64,000 nt of DNA from CAVTWH01 sp963738365 (GCA_963738365.1 CAVTWH010000008.1:248001-312000), one strand, 5' to 3'. Numbered from the stretch's first letter, positions 18,120 through 27,819 are shown. Made by a program: numbers and translations. The notes: generated by a model not told the origin, from the letters alone.

Positions 18120-18573
18120 GACTCGGCGGCGTTCGCACCCCAACGACCAGGCCGGAACGCCGTCAGCCCTGACGGGCGGTGCGGGCGGCGCGATCCCCGC
18201 GACGGCGTAGAAGAGCATTTTCTGCACCCGGTCGGTTGACGCATTGCTGGGCGAGACGATCTCGCCGATGAGGACGATTGGCATCGACGATTGCGCTCCT
18301 GGGATCCGGGCTGGCCACCACCAGGTCCGGTATGACGATGTGGCTGGTACCCAGGCGGACATTGGCTGCCTCATACGCCCTGAGCCCCGCCGCCCGGGCG
18401 GCCGGGCGGATGACCGACATCAGGGGAAAGGAGATGTCCTGATGCGGAAGACTCGGCGCCGGGCTGCCCCACAAACCTCCGTCGATCAGCTCCACCCGGG
18501 TCGGCGTCTCGCCGAGCGCGAGGTACTCGTCCTCACTCCATGGCCCGACGTGTTCGAGCACGGCCACGCTCAT
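18120..18573 (-). pseudogene. Uma2-family (DUF820) restriction-endonuclease-like gene, broken
   Basis: The start (MSVAVLEHVGPWSEDEYLAL, then VELIDGGL and PSLPHQDISF) and IVIPDLVVAS are typical of Uma2 proteins, PD-(D/E)xK-fold proteins of unknown role that are abundant in actinobacteria. Frame is lost near 18285; the sequence resumes in another frame with EIVSPSNASTDRVQKMLFYAVAGI and then degenerates. The usual final 60 or so residues (the LLVE strand and after) are absent. Both a frameshift and a 3' truncation argue for a true pseudogene. The 5' limit is ATG 18573; the 3' limit is approximate. Confidence 0.7.
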
Positions 18574-18705
18574 CCGACTCACCCCCTGGTTGCTGCCCCA
18601 TGGGACTGCCATGCGAACGAGCCTCGGCGAATGTCCGAGCGCGTCGCGCTGACCGCAGGTCTACTCCGGTCGCGGTCTGCCGGTGCGCCGTTAACCTTGG
18701 GATCC

Positions 18706-19335
18706 ATGAGCGACACCACGGTGGGTGGCGAGGTCACCCCGGGGCGCCCGGTCCGGATGGAGATCCGTGACCCGGGAGTGATGCGCGCGCTGGCCCACCC
18801 CGCCCGATTGTCGATCATGGAACGGTTGATGTCCGGCGAGCCGGCCACCGCCACCGAGTGCGCCGAGGTGATCGGCCTGAGCCCCAGCGCCACCAGCTAC
18901 CACCTGCGGGCGTTGGCCAAGGTCGGCCTGGTGGAGGAGGCGCCCGGGCGGGGCGACGGCCGGGAGCGGCTGTGGCGCAGCCATCTGCGTGGGTACGACG
19001 TGGACGCCGGGCACCGGGCCGATCCGGAGGCCCGCGACGCGGAGCGGGAGCTGATCGACTCGTTCCTGATCCGGGAGGAGACGCGGGTACGGCAGTGGCT
19101 GGCGCGTAGCCACGACGAGCCCCGGGACTGGTACGCGGCGTCGCTGTTCACCGAGGCCGGGTTGATGTTGACGGTGGACGAGATGGCGGAGCTGGCCAAG
19201 CGGCTGGTGGAGGCGCTGGAGCCGTACCGGGGGCGGTCGCACACGACCCCGCCGCCGGGTACCCGCCGGGTGTCGGTGCTGGTCCGGGCGTTCCCCACGG
19301 AGCCGTTGCCGCCCGGTCAGGCGGATGTGAAGTAG
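18706..19335 (+). CDS. ArsR-family winged-helix transcriptional regulator
   Basis: A 209-residue regulator with an ArsR/HTH_20 domain at about 20-90: RALAHPARLSIMERLMSG, then EVIGLSPSATSYHLRALAKVGLVEEA as the recognition helix and wing. The carboxy half is Arg/Glu-rich and helical, without Cys-based metal sites, so it is not a classical metal sensor. It probably controls the MFS gene 19 bp downstream through the inverted repeat at 19351-19390. ATG 18706 is the first start before the conserved domain. Confidence 0.87.
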   Translation: MSDTTVGGEVTPGRPVRMEIRDPGVMRALAHPARLSIMERLMSGEPATATECAEVIGLSPSATSYHLRALAKVGLVEEAPGRGDGRERLWRSHLRGYDVDAGHRADPEARDAERELIDSFLIREETRVRQWLARSHDEPRDWYAASLFTEAGLMLTVDEMAELAKRLVEALEPYRGRSHTTPPPGTRRVSVLVRAFPTEPLPPGQADVK

Positions 19336-19350
19336 TCACTTGATACTTTG

Positions 19351-19390
19351 AAACGTGAAGGACATACTGCGAAGCATGTCCTTCACGTTT
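19351..19390. promoter_or_regulatory. 15-bp perfect inverted repeat over the MFS gene start
   Basis: AAACGTGAAGGACAT (19351-19365) and its exact complement ATGTCCTTCACGTTT (19376-19390) flank a 10-bp loop. Both candidate starts of the transporter, GTG 19355 and ATG 19376, lie inside the arms. As DNA it could be the operator of the upstream ArsR-type regulator; as RNA it would bury the start region in a strong hairpin and restrict translation. There is no U-tract, so it is not a simple terminator. Confidence 0.65.
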
Positions 19391-20788
19391 TCTCGTGCTC
19401 CCCGCGTCGACGGTGACCGCTGGTCGGACGTGTACCTGTCGGCCACCGCCCGGGCCGTCTCCAACTGCGGCGACCTGCTGGCCGCCACCGCGCTCATGCT
19501 GGCCCTGCAGGGGCGCGGAGCCGGTGGGTACGCGGTGGCAGCGATCCTGCTCGCGGCGGCCGTACCTCCGGTGCTGCTGGCGCCGCTCACCGGCCGGCTG
19601 GTCGACCGGGTGGACAGCCGGCGGCTCCTGGTCTCGGTGGGGTTGGCCCAGGCGGCAGTCTGCGTGGCGCTCGCCTTCGTCACGGCCGTCCCGCTGCTCG
19701 TCGCGCTTTCCGCCCTGCTGGCGGCCGGTCTCGCGGTGACCCAGCCGACCACGTCCGCGCTGCTGCCGGCCATGGTCAGCCGGGCCAGCCTGCCCCGGGC
19801 GGCGGCGCTCGGCCAGACCGCCACCGCGATCGGCGGCCTGGCCGCGCCGGTGCTCGGCGGCACCCTCTTCGGCCTGCTCGGGCTGCGCACACCACTGCTC
19901 CTGGACGCCCTGAGCTACCTGGCCATCGCCCTGCTCGGCGCCCTGCTGCGGACCCGCCGCAACGCCTCCGCCCACCCCGTCGCTGTGACCCGGGCGGCGC
20001 GGCAGACCGCTGCGTCCCGGTCAGTGCACCCGGCTATCTCGTCCCGACGGGCCGCCCCGACCACCCCCGCCCCGGCCGGTGCGCGACAGGTTGCCACCAC
20101 CGGCCGGGATGGGGTGACCGGCACCCGAACCGGCGGCGCCGTCCCCGCCGGTGCCCCGGCGGGTTGGCGGCTGGCGGGCGATCCGCTGCTGCGGCCGTTG
20201 GTGCTGCTCACCGGGGCGGTGATCGGCGTGGTGAGCGCGGCCAACGTGCTGGAGGTGTTCTTCCTGCGCGGGGTGCTGCACACGCCGGCCACCACCTACG
20301 GGCTGGTCTCCGGCGTCTGGCTGGCCGCCCTGCTGGGTGGCGCCTGGGGACTGGCGCGGCTGCGCTGCTCGGACGCTGCTACGGGCGTGGCGCTGCTGGG
20401 GGCGCTGGCGCTGATGTGCGCCTCGACCGGGGCGGTGGCGGCGGCGCCGGCCGTCGGCTGGGTGGTGCCCTGCTACCTGTTCGGCGGCGTGGCCAACGGC
20501 GTGCTCAACACCGGCGTGGGCGTACTGGTCGGGGGGCGGGTGCCGGATGCCGCCCGGGGGCGGGCCTTCGCCCTGGTCGGCGCGGCGGTCAACGGGGCCA
20601 ACGCGGCCGGGTACCTGCTCGGCGGGGTGCTGCTCGCCGTCCTGGCGGTACGCCCGGCGGTGGCCCTCGTCGGCGGGGCCGGCCTGGCGCTGTGCGCCGC
20701 CCTGGCGGCGCCGACGCTGCGCGCCGTCGCCCGGGAGCGGGCCGTGGCGCTGGTCACCAGGCAGCCGGAACCGGTCGGCGTGAGCTGA
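19355..20788 (+). CDS. Major facilitator superfamily transporter
   Basis: A 477-residue protein with about twelve hydrophobic segments, an MFS-type loop LTGRLVDRVDSRRLL between helices 2 and 3, and a long Ala/Thr/Arg-rich cytoplasmic loop (about 200-265) between the halves. Substrate is unknown; drug or metabolite efflux is usual for ArsR-linked MFS genes. The start is uncertain: GTG 19355 gives the longest form and ATG 19376 gives MSFTFSRAPRVDG; both fall in the inverted repeat. It directly follows its probable regulator. Confidence 0.86.
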   Translation: MKDILRSMSFTFSRAPRVDGDRWSDVYLSATARAVSNCGDLLAATALMLALQGRGAGGYAVAAILLAAAVPPVLLAPLTGRLVDRVDSRRLLVSVGLAQAAVCVALAFVTAVPLLVALSALLAAGLAVTQPTTSALLPAMVSRASLPRAAALGQTATAIGGLAAPVLGGTLFGLLGLRTPLLLDALSYLAIALLGALLRTRRNASAHPVAVTRAARQTAASRSVHPAISSRRAAPTTPAPAGARQVATTGRDGVTGTRTGGAVPAGAPAGWRLAGDPLLRPLVLLTGAVIGVVSAANVLEVFFLRGVLHTPATTYGLVSGVWLAALLGGAWGLARLRCSDAATGVALLGALALMCASTGAVAAAPAVGWVVPCYLFGGVANGVLNTGVGVLVGGRVPDAARGRAFALVGAAVNGANAAGYLLGGVLLAVLAVRPAVALVGGAGLALCAALAAPTLRAVARERAVALVTRQPEPVGVS

Positions 20789-20820
20789 AGCACCCGGCAG
20801 CCGGGGGTAGCGTGCGGACC

Positions 20821-21666
20821 ATGAGCGCTTCCCGGCCCCGGGTCGGCCACATCCAGTACCTGAACTGCCTGCCGATCTACTGGGGGCTGATGCGCTCGGG
20901 CGCCCTGCTCGACGTCGACCTGCACAAGGACACCCCGGACCGGCTGAACACCGCGCTGGTCGACGGCGACCTCGACATCGGCCCGATCTCCCTGGTCGAG
21001 TACCTGCGCCACGCCGACGAGCTGCTGCTCCTGCCCGACCTCGCGGTCGGCAGCGACGGCCCGGTGCTCTCGGTCAACCTGGTCTCCACCCGGCCGCCGG
21101 AGGAGCTGGACGGCGGCCGGGTGGCCCTGGGCTCGGCCAGCCGTACCGGCGTGCTGCTGGCCCGGATGCTGCTCGGCTCGCGCTACGGCGTCCACCCGCA
21201 GTTCTTCAGCTGCCCGCCGGACATCACCCAGATGCTGCTGGAGGCGGACGCCGCGGTGGTGATCGGCGACGTGGCGCTGCGCGCCCTCTACGAGGCGCCC
21301 AAGCTCGGGCTGCGGGTGCTGGACCTGGGCCTGGCCTGGCGGGAGTGGACCGGACTGCCGATGGTCTTCGCCGTCTGGGCGGTCCGGCGGGACTTCGCCG
21401 TGCGGCACCCGGGCCTGGTCAAGGACGTGCACCAGGCGTTCCTGCGGTCCCGGGACCTGTGCCTGGCCGAGCTGGACGCGGTGGCCGAGTCGGCCGCCCG
21501 CTGGGAGCCGTTCGACGCGGCGACGCTGGCCAACTACTTCCGGGCGCTGGACTTCTCGCTGGGCGAGCGCCAGGTGGCCGGGGTGCACGAGTTCGCCCGG
21601 CGGGCCGCCGAGCTGGGCGAGGTACCCCCGCTGCCGCTCGACGGCCCGCAGTTCGCGGCGGTGTAG
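20821..21666 (+). CDS. mqnA: Chorismate dehydratase
   Basis: MqnA removes water from chorismate to give 3-[(1-carboxyvinyl)oxy]benzoate, the entry step of the futalosine menaquinone route. The 281-residue length and the periplasmic-binding-like fold are typical. Diagnostic segments are VGHIQYLNCLPIYWGL, DTPDRLNTALVDGDLDIGPISLVEYLR, SRTGVLLARMLL and WREWTGLPMVFAVW. ATG 20821 follows the MFS stop by 32 bp. Its TAG stop and the TAG of the convergent gene lie two bases apart inside the palindrome TAGCGCTA. Confidence 0.95.
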   Translation: MSASRPRVGHIQYLNCLPIYWGLMRSGALLDVDLHKDTPDRLNTALVDGDLDIGPISLVEYLRHADELLLLPDLAVGSDGPVLSVNLVSTRPPEELDGGRVALGSASRTGVLLARMLLGSRYGVHPQFFSCPPDITQMLLEADAAVVIGDVALRALYEAPKLGLRVLDLGLAWREWTGLPMVFAVWAVRRDFAVRHPGLVKDVHQAFLRSRDLCLAELDAVAESAARWEPFDAATLANYFRALDFSLGERQVAGVHEFARRAAELGEVPPLPLDGPQFAAV

Positions 21667-21668
21667 CG

Positions 21669-23014
21669 CTAGAAGCTCGTGTCCAGCGCGCCCAGGCCGA
21701 GGTAGACCTGGTCGAACTGGTTGCCGTCGTTGTCGTCGGTGTACGCGGCGGCCACCTCGCCCCACGCCGAGACGGCCAGCACGATCTGCTCCTGCCGGCC
21801 GGTGGCCAGCTTCTGGAAGGTCTGCTCGGACAGCCGGCCGGTGTCGGTGCCGTCGGCGTTGAAGCCGTGCAGCCACACGTCCGGGTCGGTGCCGGGGACC
21901 GTCCAGCCGACGACGGCACCGTCCTGGTCGTCGATGCCGACCGACGGGGCGGCCGCCCCGGCGCCGGTCGACGCCGGCACTTCGGCGCCGCGCGGGGTAC
22001 CGTCCGCCGCGAACGAGCGCGGCCACACGCCCTGCGTGCCGGTGTGGTCGGACTCCCAGGCGACGGCGAAGTCGCCGGTGAAGTTGGCCGCGATCGAGGC
22101 GTGCCGCTGCTGGCCGCCGCCTGGGTGTTGGCGCTGCGCCGGGTCAGGGTGACTGCGCCGTTGGCCCGGGCCAGCCGGATCAGCCCGACGTTGAAGTACC
22201 CGTTGGCGTCGGCGTCCTCGTCCCACACGACCAGCGCGTCGCCGGCAGCGGAGACGGCCACGTCGGGGTTGTGGTGGGCGCCGGTGGTCTGGCTCGCCGT
22301 CACCTCGTACGCCTTGCTGGTGCCGGTGGTGTACCCGGCCGCCCGTACCGTGGCCGACGCTCCGCTCTGGATGTCCTCCCAGACCACGGTGAAGGCGACC
22401 GCGGAGGCCGAGCCGGACGTGCCGTCCGGGTCGACCGCCACCTGCGGGGCGATCTGGTTGCCGGCGGTGTCGGCGTTGGCCCGGCCGCGAGGCGGTGACC
22501 GTGCCGGCGGTGGAGACCACCCGGTACTGGATGTTGAAGGCGCCGTTGCCGTCGGCGTCCTCGGCCCACACCACGACCGCGTTGCCCTTGTCGTCGAGCC
22601 CGACGTCGGGGCTGCAGGTGCCTCCACGCCGTGCCGGCGGTGCCGCCGCCGGACAGCTTCAGCTCGTAGCCGGCCACGCCGTTGTGGAACAGCCGCAGGT
22701 AGATCTCGGAGTGCGCGTTGTCGCCGGGGTTGCGTGGAGTCGCGGTCGTCCTCCCAGGCGACGGCGACATACCCGTTGCGGTCGGTGGCGATCGCCGGGG
22801 TGTCCTGGTCGCCGGTGGCGACGCTGTTGGCGGCGCTCCAGGTGACCACGGTCGCCGCGAAGGCGGGCCGCAGTGCCGGCGGGGCTACGGTGCGGAAGCC
22901 CGCCCGGGCCGGCGGCGACGCGGCGGGTACGGCTATCGGGGCGAGGGGGGTTGCCATGCCCGCCGGGGCGAGCGTGGCAGCGGCGGCGAGCAGCAGTGTG
23001 CCGAGGACGGTCAT
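21669..23014 (-). pseudogene. Secreted repeat protein, multiply frameshifted
   Basis: Assembled from three frames. The start is a signal peptide (MTVLGTLLLAAAATLAPAGM). The body has at least four repeats of about 60 residues built on PDVAVSAAGDALVVWDEDAD or PAIATDRNGYVAVAWEDDRD motifs, suggestive of a beta-propeller or similar extracellular repeat fold. Frame changes fall near 22735, 22620, 22490 and 22115. Each change is explained by a single base, and codon bias persists across all pieces. The ATG lies 10 bp after the phoD-like stop, with TAGGAGC overlapping that stop, so the two form an operon. Function is unknown. Whether it is a pseudogene or a sequence artefact is unresolved. Confidence 0.6.
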
Positions 23015-23024
23015 GCGGATGCTC

Positions 23025-24558
23025 CTACAGGGCGTGCAGGCCGGGCTGGCCGTCGAGGATGGCGAACGACTTCACCGTGCTGACCGGCCGCGCCGTGCTC
23101 GGCTGACCGCGCCACCGCCCGGAAGTCGGCGCGTGATCTGGGCGGGGGTGATGGTGGTGCGGACGTAGCCGCGCCGGTTCGGAGTAGAACTTCAGGTGCG
23201 GATTCGTGGCCGCGTTCGGGATCGTGGTGGTGGCCGTGCCGTCGCCGCCGGAGCTGATCGACGTGCAGACCAGCTCGGTGCCGATGGTCGCCGAGCCGGG
23301 CGTCGGCGTAGTCGGCCTTGAGGTCGTTGGCCCAGGCGGCGTGCACGTCGCCGGTGAGCACCACCGGGTTGCGGACCGAGCGGTGCGACCCAGCCCTGCT
23401 GGATGCGGGCGCGGGAGGCCCGGTAGCCGTCCCAGGCGTCCATGTTGCCGGCGCCGGCGGCGTCGAACTGGCGGGCGAAGAACACCTGCTGGCCGATGAT
23501 GTCCCAGCTGGCGCCGTGCTGGGCCAGGCCGTCGAGCAGCCACTGCTCCTGCGCGGTGCCGGGCAGCGAGCGGCTGGCCAGGTCGGCGTCGGCGCACACC
23601 TTCCAGCCGTCGCCGCAGGCCTGGTCGTCGCGGTACTGCCGGGTGTCGAGCAGGTGGAAGGTGGCCAGCGTGCCCCACGGCACCCGCCGGTAGAGCGGGA
23701 TGCAGTTGCCGTTGTACTGCTGCGCCGGGCGCAGCGGCATGTTCTCGTAGTACGCCTGGTAGGCGGCGGTGCGCCGGGCGGTCCACTGGGCGGCGGTCAG
23801 CGCCGGGCTGTTGTCGGCGCGCACCATGTTGGCGTAGTTGTTCTCCACCTCGTGGTCGTCCGGGACCACCAGCCAGGGCGCGACCGCGTGCGCGGCCTGC
23901 AGGTCGGGGTCGGCCTTGTACTGCGCGTACCGGCGGCGGTAGTCGGCGAGCGAGACGCACTCGGCGCCGGCGTGCTCGCGGACCGACCCGGCCGTGTCGG
24001 CGTCCTCGTAGATGTAGTCGCCCAGGTGCAGGATCAGCCCCGGGTTGTCCTCGGCCATCCGGCGGTAGGCGGTGTAGTAGCCCGGATTCGTAGTGGGCGC
24101 AGGAGGCGAACGCCATCACCAGCGTCGCGCCCGACCGTGCCGGGCGCGGGCGCGGTCCGGGTACGCCCGACCGGGGAGAGGTAGCCCTGCGCCCGGAACC
24201 GGTAGTAGTAGTCGGAGTCCGGTGCCAGCCCGCCGGCCACCACGTGCACGGCGTGCGCGTCGGCGTACCGGGCGGTGACCGTGCCGGCGGCGACCAGCGG
24301 GGCGAACGGTCGAGCTGGTGGACACCTGCCAGTCGACGGTGACGTCGGCGCTGGCCATCCCGCCGTGCCCGTCGGCGTTGAGCGGGCTGGGGCCAGCCGG
24401 GTCCAGAGCACCACGCTGGTGGAGTCGGGTTCGCCGGAGGCGACGCCGAGCTGGAACGGGAACGGGGCGGCGGCCAGGGCGCTGCGTACCGGCAACGCGA
24501 CCGCGCCGGCGGTGATGAGCCCGCCGAGGACGAAGGTTCTGCGGCTGACCTTTCGCAT
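23025..24558 (-). pseudogene. phoD: PhoD-like alkaline phosphatase, Tat-exported, multiply frameshifted
   Basis: PhoD enzymes are Ca/Fe-dependent phosphodiesterase/phosphatases exported folded by the Tat system. The start has a twin-arginine signal (RKVSRRTFVLGG) and the first domain has PFQLGVASGEPDSTSVVLWTRL. Core motifs survive in pieces: FASCAHYESG, ILHLGDYIYE, VVPDDHEVENNYA, VVLTGDVHAAWANDL and a final KSFAILDGQPGLHAL. At least five one-base frame changes interrupt it between about 24410 and 23120, yet every metal-site motif is intact, which favours sequencing error over decay. Length when repaired is about 510 residues, normal for PhoD. Confidence 0.8.
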
Positions 24559-24648
24559 ACGTAGGACATTGAGGTCTGTGCATGAACGCCGGGCGCCGCC
24601 CGGCTCAACGGCCGCCGGCCACCGGACGTCGCATCGACGGCGGAGAAG

Positions 24649-25563
24649 CTACAGGTCGGGCGTGTAGACGAGCTGGCTGGTCACCGTGGCGCAGATCCGG
24701 TCGCCGACCTTGAGCCCGGCGACGCTGTTGGGGGCCTGGTAGCGCATCATCACCACCAGCACGTCATCGGGGAGGACGGCCAGGCAGTTCACGTGCCACA
24801 GCCCGTCGGCGAAGATGTAGGTCCAGCCGTTCTTGATGGACGCCTCGGGGGCCAGGTTCCACGGCAGCGCGTCGACGATGCCCCAGTGCCCGCCGCCGGT
24901 CTTCTGGCTGGCCGGCTGCTGCTCGACGGTGCCGCGCACCTGTCGCATGGTGGTGAGTACCCAGTCGGTCCACTTGGGGCCGGCGGCCGTACCGTCGGCC
25001 ACGCACTTGCCATAGGTGACGGCGTCGGCCGGGGTCATCTGGGTCATGCTCCACCAGCCGGACTTGATCGTGGTGTGGGCCAACCCGCACATGCTGATCA
25101 GGCGCTGGATGGCCGCGTTGCCGCCGTCCAGGCGGTAGTACTTCTGCGCCATGTCGTCGTTGCTGTCGATGATCGCCAACTTCAGCTCACCGAGCACCGC
25201 ATCGGTCGGGGCCGGGTGCAGGCGCAGGTAGTCCGAGACGATCCAGGCCTTGACCATGGATTCGGTGGTGTTGGTCCCGGTCTGGAAGTTGGCGGAGCCG
25301 CTGACCTGCCCGGTCCTGCGATCGAGCAGGGCCCAGCCGAAGAACGCCGTGGCGGTGTCGACGCTGACCGGCGCCACCTTGAGCGTGGGCGGCGGCGGCG
25401 CGGCCTGCGCTGCCAGGTCGTAGTCGGGTCTGGCGACGCCGACCGCCCCGTCGGCCTTGTGGCCGAGGGCGGCGAGGTGGACCCGGACAGGCGGGACGGC
25501 CAGCGCCACCGCTCCGAGGGCAGCCAGGATGAACAGCGCGACAACCACGCGTACGGACCGCAT
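24649..25563 (-). CDS. Serine beta-lactamase-fold hydrolase, copy 1
   Basis: A 304-residue protein with a signal/anchor helix (about 5-24) and a beta-lactamase/transpeptidase-like domain. The three active-site boxes are recognisable: S102-M-V-K105 (SxxK), S134-N-D (SxN position) and K244-N-G246 (KTG position). The segment GWALLDRRTGQVSGS before SxxK is the usual first strand pair. The altered third box (KNG) and second box mean hydrolysis, peptidoglycan binding or a dead enzyme are all possible. It is the last of three tandem paralogues; GGAG lies 10 nt before the ATG in the same spacing as in its siblings. Confidence 0.78.
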   Translation of the reverse strand: MRSVRVVVALFILAALGAVALAVPPVRVHLAALGHKADGAVGVARPDYDLAAQAAPPPPTLKVAPVSVDTATAFFGWALLDRRTGQVSGSANFQTGTNTTESMVKAWIVSDYLRLHPAPTDAVLGELKLAIIDSNDDMAQKYYRLDGGNAAIQRLISMCGLAHTTIKSGWWSMTQMTPADAVTYGKCVADGTAAGPKWTDWVLTTMRQVRGTVEQQPASQKTGGGHWGIVDALPWNLAPEASIKNGWTYIFADGLWHVNCLAVLPDDVLVVMMRYQAPNSVAGLKVGDRICATVTSQLVYTPDL

Positions 25564-25604
25564 GGGTGGGGGACTCCAGGTGTCTGCGGGGGCGGCGGGG
25601 GAGG

Positions 25605-26532
25605 TCAGGCGGTCAGGGCGGGGAGCAGTTGGCGAGCGACGGAGGAACAGATATCTGCACCGTACCCAAGCCCTTTGGTGATCGGGTACCGGACCATCAC
25701 GACGAGCACCCAGTCGTCGGCGATGGCCAGGTTGTTGACGTGCCAGTCGCCGTCGGCGGCGATCGGGCGTCCAGCCGTTCTTGACGGCCAGCCCGTCGGC
25801 CAGTGCGGCGGGCAGCCCGTCGACGATGCCCCACCAGCCGCCGCCGGTGGTGGCCTGCTGGTCGTCCACGCCACCCTCGACGCTGCGCATCTGGTTGAGT
25901 ACCCATGGTGTCCAGCGGCTGCCGGCGGCGGTGCCGTCGGCGACGCATTCACCCATCCGTACCGCGTCCCGGGGGGTCATCCGGGTGCGGCTCCACCAGC
26001 CGTCGGCGACGGTCGTGCCGGTCAGCCCGCAGTTGTCGATCATCCGCTGCACCACGGCGTCGCCGCCGCCGATCAGGTAGTACTTCTGGGCCGCGGCGTC
26101 GTCGCTGTGGATGATCGCGGCGGCCAGCTCGTCCAGGGTGGCCTGGCTGGGCTTGGCTTTGGCGGGCAGCCGGCGCAGGTAGTCGGAGACGATCCAGACC
26201 TTGATCATGGACTCGGTGGTGTTGGTCCCGCTGGCCAGGTTGGCCGAGCCGGTGATCTTCCCGGTACGCCGGTCCAGCAGCGCCCAGCCGAAGAAGTCGG
26301 TGGCCGGCACGGTGACAGTGGAAGACACGCTCGGCTCCGGGCTGGCAGGCGGCGAACTCGACGCCCCGGCGCCCTCGGTGGACGCGGTCGGAGCGGCGCT
26401 GGCCGAGCCTATCGTGGCGGTGGCGCCCCGGTCGATCACCGACGAGGCGTGCGCCCGTACGGCGGGCACGGCAATGGCGCCGCCGAGCAGGCCGGCGACG
26501 AGCAGCGCGGACACGGGGTACCGCAGGCGCAT
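25605..26532 (-). pseudogene. Serine beta-lactamase-fold hydrolase, copy 2 (one frameshift)
   Basis: This copy is closest to copy 1. It has a signal peptide (VSALLVAGLLGGAIAVPAVR), a Ser/Ala/Pro-rich linker of about 45 residues longer than its siblings, then S108-M-I-K111, S143-D-D and KNGW. One base too many near 25770, just after KNGW, moves the rest to another frame, where DWHVNNLAIADDWVLVVMVRYP and a normal stop at 25605 follow. A single repaired base gives a full protein of about 308 residues. It may be intact in the cell. Confidence 0.74.
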
Positions 26533-26719
26533 GGCGGGGGCTCCAAGCGTCGGGGGGAGACGCAGAGGATCGGGGGGATCCGCTGAAATCCGACGCTACC
26601 CCCGCAAACCAGAAATCCCCCACAACCGTGCTCCGTCCCACACCGCCCGGAAGAGATCTTGGGGTTGTGGTTGTCATCTGGGCCGTCGAGGCAGCGACAA
26701 GCCCGTGATCGCCGGTAAC

Positions 26720-27679
26720 TCAGGCGGTCGGCACGGTGACGAGTTGGGCGGCGATGTCCTTGCAGGCGGCGGCGCCGTCAGCCAGGTTGGTGGCGTGCCG
26801 CCAGTCGTTGTCCGGGGCGGTCCACGGGTACTGGACCATGATGGCCAGGGCGTTGTCCGGGGTGATGGCCAGGCAGTTGACGTGCCAGACGGTTCCTTGG
26901 ATCTCCGGCTCCCAGCCGTTCTTGATCGAGGTGACGGCGGCCAGGATGTCCGGTAGGGCGTCGATGATGCCCCAGCGGCCGCCGCCGTAGGTGGCGTGCT
27001 GGTCGGTGACGTCCCCGGTGACCTCGCGCATCCAGCCGAGCAGCTGTTCGGTGTACGCCCCGGCGGCGCGGCCGTCGGCCAGGCAGAGCCCCAGCCTGGC
27101 GGCGTCGTCCGGGGTCAGCGTGGTGTAGGCCCACCACTTCGCATTCTTGGTATCCGAGTGCACCCCGCACACCTGGTTCAGTCGGATACGCACGGCCTCG
27201 TACCCCTTGAGGCTGCCGACCGTGGCGTGCGCGAAGTGGTCGGCGAGGTCGTCGTCACTGCGGATGATCATGGTACGCAGGTCCGCCAGGTCCTTCGCGC
27301 TCGGCTGCCGCCCGGCCTTGACCAGCCGCGTCAGGTAATCCGCCGCGATCCACGGCTTGATCATCGACTCGACGTTGTTGCGAGCCGTCGCCGCGCCGTC
27401 GGAGTGCCCGACCAGCTGCCCGGTCCTACGGTCCAGCAGCGACCAGCCGGTGAGCGTGATCCCGGCCGGTACGGTCACCGGCTGCTCGGGTACCCGCAGC
27501 ACCGGCCAGGGCGGCGCCTTCTGTGCCGTGCTGCGCAGCCCCGGCTCGGCCGGTACCCCGGCCGCGGCCCGCGCCTGCGAGCCGAGCTGAGCCAGGTGGT
27601 GGCGGGCGGCGGGCACGGCGAGCAGGCCGGCGCCGAGGGCGGCGGCCAGGAGCGCGGCGAGAACCAGCCGGGGGCGCAT
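26720..27679 (-). CDS. Serine beta-lactamase-fold hydrolase, copy 3
   Basis: A 319-residue exported protein, the first and most divergent of the tandem trio. Boxes are S105-M-I-K108, S141-D-D-D and K253-N-G255. It lacks the GTNTTES context of its siblings, having RNNVES instead. An anchor helix covers about residues 4-23. ATG 27679 is preferred over an upstream in-frame GTG because GGAG lies 10 nt before it, as in both other copies. The 187-bp gap to copy 2 includes AT-rich sequence and may hold a promoter for copies 2 and 1. Confidence 0.78.
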   Translation of the reverse strand: MRPRLVLAALLAAALGAGLLAVPAARHHLAQLGSQARAAAGVPAEPGLRSTAQKAPPWPVLRVPEQPVTVPAGITLTGWSLLDRRTGQLVGHSDGAATARNNVESMIKPWIAADYLTRLVKAGRQPSAKDLADLRTMIIRSDDDLADHFAHATVGSLKGYEAVRIRLNQVCGVHSDTKNAKWWAYTTLTPDDAARLGLCLADGRAAGAYTEQLLGWMREVTGDVTDQHATYGGGRWGIIDALPDILAAVTSIKNGWEPEIQGTVWHVNCLAITPDNALAIMVQYPWTAPDNDWRHATNLADGAAACKDIAAQLVTVPTA

Positions 27680-27736
27680 GGCGGGGGCTCCAGGTGGGTC
27701 GGGGGATCGAAGCGACTCTACCGGAACCGGCAAACC

Positions 27737-27768
27737 GAGCCCCGGGCTGCCGGAGCCGCCCGGGGCTC
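27737..27768. promoter_or_regulatory. 10-bp perfect inverted repeat upstream of paaA
   Basis: GAGCCCCGGG (27737-27746) pairs with CCCGGGGCTC (27759-27768) across 12 nt, midway between the divergent hydrolase and paaA starts. It could be an operator for the paa genes or a leader hairpin. An AT-richer stretch containing GGCTGTAACACTTGAC follows at 27802-27816 and probably holds the paa promoter, but no convincing -35/-10 pair was found. Confidence 0.4.
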
Positions 27769-27819
27769 AGGTTGTGACAGACCATTGAAGATTTGGCGGT
27801 TGGCTGTAACACTTGACGG

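Noticed and set aside
19351..19390. Intrinsic terminator of the ArsR gene
   Set aside because: The hairpin lies over the next gene's start codons and lacks a T-run; an operator or translational element fits better.
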